Source: Hericium rajendrae (Eukaryota > Basidiomycota > Agaricomycetes > Russulales > Hericiaceae). From it: a stretch of DNA of 64,000 nucleotides. The notes under the pieces are model-generated. The model worked only from the letters and a program-made list of their open reading frames with translations, searched no databases and was not told where the DNA came from. Positions 56,103 through 64,000 of this stretch are shown in pieces (the first letter of the stretch is position 1; each line of letters begins with the position of its first letter). A program made the translations under genes and the position numbers. The stretch is from positions 434,001 to 498,000 of the forward strand of contig CM065880.1 of NCBI GenBank assembly GCA_033439255.1. The letters run 5' to 3'.

Positions 56103-57989
56103 TCACTTCTTCGTTTTGGCCTTCTTACTAGTCCCTCCCTCTATTTCCTCGGCCTGTACAGCCATGATCTCAGCATTTCCATACGAAAAGAAAATAAACG
56201 AATGACTGTACCTTCCGTTTTGACCCCCTTGCGTCCTTCCCTTTCTCCGCGCCTTTCTTTTCCTTTTCCGCGCCTTTCTTTTCCTTTTCCGCGCCTTTCT
56301 TTCCTTTCTCCGCGCCTTTCTTTCCTTTTTCCTTTTTCTTCGCTGCAGGCTCTTTCGGCTTGACGGAGAAAAAGCCGTCGAGCCGGCCCTGCTGTTTCGC
56401 ATACAGGAACTTCGCGAGCTTCTCAGCTCCTTTCCGCACCCGATCCTCGCTGAGTAAACGTTAGCTTTCTATTTCTCGCTAGTCTAGATGTACCGAGATA
56501 CGTACTTGAATCCCTTCTCTTCGACCAAGAACTTCACAAGTCCATCAACATCTGGTTCTTTCCACTCGAGCTATACATGAATGGGTCAGAGCCATGAACA
56601 ATGATCCAATAAATACGAACTGACCTCCAATTCGTTTGCTGGTATCACATCTGGTTTCATAAAAAGCTTCTTTGGCTTCCTCCCATGGCCAGTCCTCCGG
56701 AACCTGGACACCGCCCTTCTTCTTCTTCCCCTCCTCTGCAGCCTCCTCCTTTGCTGATTGTCTAGCAGGCTCTGTGAGTAAGCGAAGGTACTAAAGATCA
56801 TATAGAGGCGCACTTTTCCCGAAGGTACTCGAGGACGGGGCCCAAGCTCCCGTACTCCCGGATATATTTGAGCGCAGACTTTGGGCCCACGCCTTTAATG
56901 GGCTCGAGGTAATCACAGCCCAGTAAGATACAGAGGTCGATGAACTGGCGAAAAAATGGTCAGAGTATGCAGTTGGCATTGAGAATGAATCTACCTGTGA
57001 CATATCCATCTCGAGGCCCTCGAGCACTTTCTTGAGATCAATCTCGCTGATGGGTTGTTTCTTCGCCTCGGAGAATGTGAGATGTCGTAAGAGTATTGGT
57101 GCGTTAAAGGTAAGGGTATCCATATCCTCTGAACCGGCCGCATAGACCTGGTAGCATGTTGCTTAGTTTCCGAGGGGATATCATGATGTGCAGAAGGTGC
57201 ACCAACCTTGCCTCCCCGAGCAAGTTCTGCGCATTGTGCTTCAGCTTCTGACGGAGCCTAGAGAAACGTCAGCACGCGAACCGGGGGAAGACGGACATAA
57301 ATAGACGTACTACGACTACCGGGATGCCCATGAGTCCAAGCAGCTTCCGACACTCCGCATTGTGCTCCTTCGTGACTCTCACTTGCCGCTTTGTGAAGCG
57401 GTCCACGTCCTCCGTCGTCCCTGTACGCCATGAGCCAGTGTCAAATTGCTTTAGCCCACGGCATGCGTACCTGTCTCCTTCGCCTCCTCACCTCCCTCCT
57501 TCGCCTCCTCTCGCTTCTCAAACCGCTTAGCAAGCTGCAAGATCATGCGTCAACAATCAACCTCACATAGCCCAATAGCCAACATACCACGCCCGACTTC
57601 AGATCTGGCGGCCTGCCATCAAAAACATATGCCGGTTTGATACCATTCTCCACGATCCGAATCGTGCGGTAGAAGAACCCCATGAGATGACTACAGCGCG
57701 TCCGTCAACCGAACCCAACTCCATGAGGAAGGGAAGGAACGCACCTCGTCGTCTCGCCCGAGTCGTTCGTCAGCATCTCGCCGTCCTTCTGCCGCACCGC
57801 GATGAGGAACTGGTATATCGACATGGACGCGTCGATGGCGACCTTGCGTCCGAAGAGTGTTTTGATCTCATGCTCCTATATATTTGTGGCTGCTTGAACG
57901 AATGTCATTTCGCCGCGCTATAGTGAACGCACCTGGATAGCTTTTGGTGCATGTTCTGAAATGAGTGCAGTAAGGCCTTTGATACCCAT
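56103..57989 (-). CDS. FEN1: Flap endonuclease 1
   Basis: A structure-specific nuclease that removes 5' flaps in Okazaki-fragment maturation and long-patch base-excision repair, working with PCNA. The start at 57989 gives [19 protein letters not shown]. Nuclease blocks are [133 protein letters not shown] and [14 protein letters not shown]. The metal-binding acidic residues of these blocks are all visible. The PCNA-binding box [12 protein letters not shown] is present. After it comes a lysine-rich tail built from a 24 nt tandem repeat, ending [10 protein letters not shown]. About 11 short exons, no frame break. Divergent to the YEATS gene. Confidence 0.95.
56245..56340 (-). repeat. 24 nt tandem repeat coding for the FEN1 Lys-rich tail
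   Basis: About four imperfect units of a 24 nt sequence each encode a variant of KKGAEKEK or KKGAEKGK, directly behind the PCNA box. The units differ at few positions, as expected of a slippage-prone array. Confidence 0.75.
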
Positions 57990-58311
57990 GGCGGGTTGTG
58001 ATGGTGGAGGACAGGAGGAGGTAGGTAGGGTAGAGATGAACTGCGCGTAGCTGCGCGTGCGTGACTGTCTGACGCGACACGTCACGTCGTGACTCCACGG
58101 CGGGCCGAGCAGCCGCTGGCGGACTCGAATCGAGTTTACATTTCTTCAAATCTGCAGCTTTCACGTTCAACTGGCTCAGGCATTTCTCGACACAACATAG
58201 CTTAGCTGTCGCAGTCTCATCACACCAAGCGAGTTTCTTCTGTAAGAGGTCAGAAACAGGGACTATCATTAACGCTTGAATTCACAGCAGGAACAACAGA
58301 CCTCTGTGCTC
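57990..58311. promoter_or_regulatory. Shared divergent promoter of FEN1 and the YEATS gene
   Basis: The two start codons are 322 bp apart on opposite strands, so one short region must serve both genes. No obvious TATA box is seen on either side, as is common for housekeeping genes. Confidence 0.4.
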
Positions 58312-61300
58312 ATGGCAGACGAAGGTCTACAACAGGACTTGCACCCTCGCAAGAGACAGAGGATGTCTCACGACGAGGATTCAGATCTAAACTACACCCC
58401 AGGTGAGCATTACTACTTGTCTATCTTGATCACATCTTCATGTTGCCCACATTTCGCAGAGTCATATCGGGGTGCATCGGCTCGCCAACTTCTCCTTGAT
58501 GAGCTCGAGCTCGAAACAAGCATCCGCCAGCGCCTGCACGATACCATTCAATCCCGTCTCACCTGGGCCCTTATTCTCCAAGAATCTCTTCATAGCGATC
58601 ATCACCACCCGCGTACGCCGCTTCCTCCCGTCACTTATCACGGATGCCTCTGAAACCCTACATCTTCCATCTAGCCGTCGAACAGCGATGTGGTCCGACT
58701 GAATTCCGAACTGCGGCGCTGGAGGCCCTTGAGACTCTCGAAGCCTCGTGCCGTCCCTTTTTCGATAGAGAACCGAGGATTTCGTCGGAGCCCGTCGCGT
58801 CCGACATCCCCTTCGTCCCCCCTGTTACACATCCCACTACCGCAAGCTTCAGCAACAAATCGGACACCCGTCGTTCGCGCCAGCGCCCCTTCTCGGCCTC
58901 GGACGCCCCAGTGAAGAAGCTGCTCTTCCTACGCAACAGTTCCATCGCGCCCGGGGCGCTTGCGAAACTGCAGTGTCTCAATTGCCACCGCTCGGACTTT
59001 CCGACTGTGCAGGGCCTGCTGAACCATTGTCGACTAGGCCATCAGCGCGACTTCGGCAGCCACGATGAGTGTATTCAACAGTGTGCGGTGCTTGTTCCCG
59101 AAGAGGAGCGCGAGTACGTGCTGGAGAATGGAACAGAACTGAGCGAGGGCAACCTGCCTAGTCTCCGGCGACTGTTCGAAATCGCAGTCGGTGGAGGCCA
59201 GGCGCCGCGCACTGTGGCTCCTGCCCCGCCATCATCATCAGAGGAAGCCACCGTGCAGCAACAACCGCGGGAGCTTGCGCAGCCCGCCGAGCAGACGAGT
59301 ACGCTTCTGACGCGGACGCTCGGGCACCACATCGACACGCCCGCACTGGCGCCCTTCCTCGGACGCACGCCAAAGCGCCGCTGCATCAAGATTTACGCTG
59401 AAACGAGGCGTGGACGTTCTCAGCGGTGTCGCGCCAGTCCATCAGACGCAGAAGGAGCAGGGGAAGCACTGGCGGATGGCGTACCATCACAGGAGCCGTG
59501 CACGGCCTGCTTTGGACTTGACTGACCGTCCCGATGAAGACGGCGCCCTGGCACTCGCGGGCGTGAAGACGGGGGCCGGGATCCCGCGGACACCGATACC
59601 ATTAGACGCGGCGGGAAGTCGGTTCCACATCCTTGCGCGGGTGTCTATCACGGATCGCAGCCTGTGGCTTCCGATCGGTAAGTGGCGAATAGCCTCGTGT
59701 TTATATGAGATCAATCATACCATACGTGCAGATCGTCGGCCGCCTGCCCATCCAGAACACACGCACCGCTGGATCCTATCGGCTGATTCCCCTTCCTACG
59801 TATGTCTTCAATCAGTCCCACCGTCCCCATCCATGATTGACACACGTCAATTGTTTATCTTCATCACCGCTTCCGACCCTGCAGAGCTTGCACATCACCG
59901 CATTTCTAACAAAGATGACGGTGACATGCCTCACCGATCCGCCGCCGTCTTCCTTCACGGAGCCAATCGTCATCACAGCGCCGCCCTTCGCCGCGGCCCG
60001 AACGACGGACCGACCGTTTCTCGCGCGTGTGACGCTGACATGGGCCGGTGCGCACAATCCCGCGATGGAAATCGACCACTGGATCGAGGTATGCATCCAT
60101 CACGCCGCCGCGCTTCGACTTCTGCTTACGGCGTTGCGTGTGCAATTCTCTTTTCCACCGGGTCATTTTCGGTGTTGCGTGTGCCGTGTATCACTGCCCA
60201 GCTTGACGCGCTCAAGGCAGCCAATCCGGTCGTGGGCGAAGAACAGGTGCTTGATGTCGAGCTCGACCGGGGCACCGAGCTGCTTCCTGTGCGCCTAGAG
60301 GCAAATAGATTTGATGCATCGCTGTGGGAGTCGAAGATGGATTCGGGAAACAGAGTGTTTCGCGTGAAAGCCCTGTTGCAGCTCAAGATCTTGACGAAAT
60401 GAACGAGGAACCCTGTACGTGCTGTGTTGCCATTGTTGTGATGGATGAACTCAGGCTGTATTTGCCCATTTTCTGGATATTAGCTTATGTCGCTATCCTC
60501 AAATCACTCGTATCCCGCTTTCCATTGACCCAACGAGGTGCGCTATCAATCTCGGAAACACACTGCTTTTCACTCTTCACAGAAGGAATGAACCTGAATG
60601 TTTTTCTTTGCCCGTAGATGTCAAAGGCCGGAATGCACCACAAGTTCCATACAAACTAGTTTCCTCCCGAGCCATTTTCGCAACCTCGTGCCCGGGCGGC
60701 GCAAAGCTATCGAGGTATGTTCGCACAACTATCACAAGTACATGTACACATAAAACTCAGTCATCATTCCTGTTTAGTGGGCGCGGGCGCGCGCACTGAA
60801 GCAGTCATACGAGGAACACGTCCGGCAGTCATCGTCTCCGGCGTACGTACATCTGAGCACCGCAGATGTTTTCCGCTGGCTGGAAGACGAGGGCCTGTAT
60901 TTGCGCCCTGCCCCGCCCCAACCCGCCCCCAAGGATCCAGCATCGGCGTTGCAGAGAAGGCCATTACCAGCTCGGAAGCAAAGCCAGATTCGTTCTGTGC
61001 CGCATGCGGGCTCAATCTGATGGTGCACCCCCAATATGGCCCACCGGATCCAGCAATGGGGCAGCACCACGCCGTGTGCCCCTTACAGCCTGGGCCTGCT
61101 CGGAAATTACCTCTTCTCGACGTCCGTGACCTTCTTCTCGCGGATTCCGACGCAGAGAATACGCCGGCGGGTATCCCTCTGCAATTAAGCGAGCACCGGA
61201 GTACAACCACGTTCTGTGGGACGGAGCGCGACCTGCTGACCTCGGTCAACCCCGCGTGCATCGCCGCGGTGCGCAGACTCATAACGTCATTGCGGTTTCC

Positions 61301-61658
61301 ATCTTTTCTAGGCAGTTCTGGTCCAGACGGCAGATTGGATGGGCCGCTGTCACCCACGAGCGCGAGCACGATCGCGTCCTACGCGCTTATGTCGCTGCTG
61401 GTGCGCGTGCTCGTGAAGCGGCTTGTGCAGGCGGGCATCGGCGTGCTGGAGAGCGATCTGGCGCGGTTCCGAGCGGCAGCGGGGCGCGGGCGGCAGCGAG
61501 AGGTGAAGAAAAGCGCAGGTGCGGGGGCGTGCCTGGCTGCGTTGACGCCTGCACATATCGTCCGCGGGAGCCAGGCGGTGGGGTCGTCACGTGAGGGCGT
61601 GCCTTGTATGTTTTTCTGGCTCAGATTGGGCTGGGATTTGGGGCACGTTCGGCGATAA
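58312..61658 (+). CDS. YEATS-domain protein with N-terminal C2H2-type finger (YEATS2-like)
   Basis: A chromatin reader, since YEATS domains bind acylated histone lysines. The ATG at 58312 gives MADEGLQQDLHPRKRQRMSH. The exon join ...HHHP-PVEQRCGPTEFRTAA is in frame. A C2H2-like finger follows: LQCLNCHRSDFPTVQGLLNH then CRLGHQRDFGSHDEC. The YEATS core is SRFHILARVSITDRSLWLPI, HPEHTHRWILSADSPSY, LTKMTVTCLTDPPPS, FLARVTLTWAGAHNPAMEID and VLDVELDRGTELLPVR. Next are DVKGRNAPQVPYKLVSS, ARALKQSYEEHVRQSSSPAY and a C-terminal Cys/His segment (CAACGLNLMVHPQYGPP, HHAVCPL). Frame changes occur near 59400, at a T4 run (60675-60678) and near 60990. Total is about 900 residues. Confidence 0.82.
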
Positions 61659-62196
61659 ATTGTTCTCGCCCCCAGATTGCCATGGCTACTTCTGCGCCCT
61701 CTGACGCCGACGCCGAGTCTTTTCCTGGGGCAGGGGTGAAGAGGGAACCAAATACACCTTTTTGAGCATTTTCTCAACGTGTGGGTGTATCTTAGTCCAG
61801 GTGCATTGCTGTGTCCCCGCTGTCCGTATCTTGCTGCCGACATATGGATGTCTTCCCGATGAGATGTCAGATGGTGAGAAACGATCGGCACGGGCGGCGA
61901 GGGACCCCCTGCATGGCGCAAATGAACTGAAGGGCTTCGAGCGCTCGCGCCCTGCGCGCCCGGCCACTTGTAATTTCCAAGAGTCTCGATCACAAATTTG
62001 AACTGCACGCGATCAATAACTTAAACGGAAATGGATTGAGAAAAGGAAGACCCGTCAACCTCCGTCAACCTTCTTATATCGCTTCAACGTTTGCAAGTCT
62101 GTCCCTTCCGAACCGCCCTCCGTCTGCAAACTCGTTGGGCCCTCCACTTTCCTTTCCCGCCGACTGATTTCCGCCTCGCAAGAGCGTGCAGGATAC
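61659..62196. other. Intergenic region
   Basis: About 540 bp between the YEATS stop and the DUF6534 start. It presumably holds the 3' UTR and a promoter. No supported gene. Confidence 0.4.
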
Positions 62197-64000
62197 ATGA
62201 TGGCCGTGGCCGGTCTTCCCAATATCGACAATACCATTGGCGCCGCCTTTATTGGCTGGGGAGTGTCCACACTGTGCGTCCTCGCGTGCGCCTTTCTTTT
62301 CCCGTACTTACGTGCTCACTATTTCCCGCCGCCAGTGTCTTTGGGATACTGTGCATCCAGGTGTACACATATTTCACGCGGTACACGAACGACAACTCGG
62401 CGTACAAGTCGCTGGTGAGTCTGAACCTCAGTTGGTGTCGATCACTCTAAATAGACACGCGCGCCGCGGCAGGTCATTTCGCTGTGGTACGTTCATTTCG
62501 CGCGCGCCGCCTGTCAGATCCAGTTTACCGACTGCATTGCAGGGTACTCGAAGCCCTCCACCAAGCCTTCGTGGGGCACTGTGTATACTATTACGATGTC
62601 ACGTAAGAGGCTTGTGTGTGGTGTATTGCACGCGGCGATTAACCTGGCGTTCGTAGAAACTATGGAAACCTGCTGGTGTTCGTCGATAGGCCTGTATGGT
62701 GCGTGGCATAGCTGTTCGTCCTTGCTCTCACACTGACATGGTTCTCATGCAGGACCCTGAGTGTGAGTCTCGTTGTGCTGCGGGTCAGATATCATCGATT
62801 AATCTCACGTCCGCGTTAGGTTCAAGTGGTGCTGGGTGTGAGTACTACATGTACCTTTTTGTTCCCCATCCATTTAATTTTCCCGAAGGCCTTCGTCGGA
62901 TTGATTGTGAAGATGTAAGCGCCGCATCGTCTAAAAATGATACTCCCGACCGATGTCTGATTGTTCTGCCAGGTGCTTCGGTCTGCGCGTCTGGAAGTGT
63001 GAGTCGACGACCATCAGTCAAATGATGCGGGTCTGAATTCCACCCGTAGTCAGCAAGCACAATTACCTCGTTACGGGGACCATCGTGAGCTTCTCGTCCT
63101 CCGAGGGTGAGATGATCGATTATTGATGTGGTGTCCGGGCCATAGATGCTGATGGCGCTGTCACAATTCGGATTCGCCATGGGTGAGTCCTCCGAGTCGT
63201 CCGACCATCTTTAACCCATCTTGATCCACTGGCATCAGCGTATACCGTCAGATCGTAAGCATCCTTTCGCCAGTGCAGGATGCGGTCTCACCATATTGTG
63301 CGACAGATTCCAAGTACGCCTCTTGCAAGCAGGTCAGCTCAAAGTGGGTCTTATTCTTTATGTAATCGATATGATCTTGTTCTCACCAGGATCGACACCG
63401 CATTGCAGACCATTGCCACCGCGTCTCTCGCCCTGGGTGCCGCAACGGACATCTTCACCGCCGCGTCGCTCTCGTACTTCCTGCACAAGATGCGCACCGG
63501 GTACCAGAAGTAAGCCGGTCTTTTGTTCGCGCCCCCGTTGTACTCATCCTGTCCTGCGTCCTAGGTCTGACACTCTGATCAACCGACTAATTCTGTATTC
63601 TGTGAACACTGGGTTCCTCACCAGGTACGTCGGGCGTTGTCTTGTCGCCACCACGTGTTCTGATCCGCGCTGTCCACTCCATCAGTGCCGTCAGTATCGC
63701 CGTCTTGGCCCTGGTATGTCGCGTGCATCATCCCCGTCGGACACCGCTGATCCTCGTGCCATGCAGTACAATACGATGCCGAACAACTTCATCTACATGG
63801 GCGCCTACTTCGTCCTGAGCAAACGTGAGTGTGCTTCTATCTCCGGCTTCGCACGGCCTCCGCGACATTGCACACCCCGCTGACGCCCGGATTTCCGCGG
63901 ATAGTGTACGCCAACTCCTGCGTGGCAACGTAAGTCCTATTTGTGGCGCGGTACCTATATGCGTGACCCTGACGATGCGCGGTGATGCAGGCTAAACACG
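62197..64000 (+). CDS. DUF6534-type seven-helix membrane protein, 3' end outside window
   Basis: A member of a large agaricomycete family of integral membrane proteins of unknown function. The start at 62197 gives MMAVAGLPNIDNTIGAAFIG. Membrane segments in order: GAAFIGWGVSTL-VFGILCIQ, VISLWVLEALHQAFVGHCVY, VQVVLG-AFVGLIVKM, MLMALSQFGFAM, LQTIATASLALGAATDIFTA and AVSIAVLALYVACIIPV. Family signatures: YTYFTRYTNDNSAYKSL, YYYDVTNYGN, SKHNYLVTGTI, FLHKMRTGYQKSDTLINRLI, LYSVNTGFLT and FIYMGAYFVLSK. Exons are very short, including 10 nt (62753-62762), 18 nt (62820-62837) and two of 26 nt. The window ends inside the expected ATLNTR motif, so the C-terminal tail is missing. Confidence 0.85.

Noticed and set aside
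58640-58720. Frameshift at the second YEATS exon junction
   Set aside because: An ordinary GT-AG intron (donor GTACGC near 58612, acceptor CTAG near 58673) joins HHHP to PVEQRCGP in frame, so no frameshift is needed there.
1-64000. CRISPR arrays, bacterial operons, rRNA genes
   Set aside because: No regularly spaced repeats, no polycistronic layout and no rRNA-like sequence. Introns throughout show nuclear eukaryotic DNA.

Overview
The window looks like nuclear DNA of a wood- or litter-inhabiting basidiomycete (Agaricomycetes, plausibly a polypore). Genes are cut by many 45-70 nt GT-AG introns with CTAAY/CTRAC-like branch sites. Coding DNA is GC-rich, both strands are densely coded, and the families are fungal: a DUF6534-type membrane protein, a sedolisin, GMC and berberine-bridge oxidases, a JEN-like carboxylate permease and GH35. 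The species cannot be named from this sequence alone.

Layout. 0-12 kb: the 3' part of a BBC1-like actin-patch protein, a small Lys-rich protein, a three-repeat gelsolin/severin, a disrupted F-box/LRR-like gene and a COG2907-type FAD oxidoreductase. 13-31 kb: a flavoenzyme- and hydrolase-rich stretch with a secreted berberine-bridge-like oxidase, a secreted GMC oxidase, a DHHC palmitoyltransferase, two tandemly duplicated type-B carboxylesterases, a PNPOx-FNR fusion oxidoreductase and an unrecognised protein made of two repeats. 32-40 kb: AVL9, a WD40 protein and a JEN1-like transporter. 41-50 kb: a weakly supported gene, a secreted sedolisin, a GMC gene relic and a membrane-anchored GH35 beta-galactosidase. 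50-56 kb: a gene-poor stretch with an inverted-repeat pair, an intron-containing tRNA-Pro(AGG), an AT-rich block and an unrecognised Cys-cluster gene. 56-64 kb: FEN1, divergently paired with a YEATS-domain gene, then a DUF6534 gene that runs off the right edge.

Working together. Housekeeping roles are actin patch and severing (BBC1, gelsolin), secretion (AVL9, DHHC), DNA replication and repair (FEN1) and chromatin reading (YEATS). The extracellular set (two FAD oxidases, two esterases, sedolisin, beta-galactosidase) with a monocarboxylate importer fits saprotrophic nutrition. No polyketide, peptide or terpene synthase was seen, so a classical biosynthetic cluster is not supported.

Quality caution. 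At least nine otherwise well-conserved coding regions contain single-base frameshifts, most of them in runs of the same base. This looks more like consensus error than like wholesale pseudogenisation. Exon boundaries here were inferred by eye from splice signals and conserved protein motifs.

The most unusual gene-structure features are very small exons: 7 nt in the COG2907 gene, 12 nt beside the acid/base glutamate in GH35, and a run of 10, 18, 26 and 26 nt exons in the DUF6534 gene.
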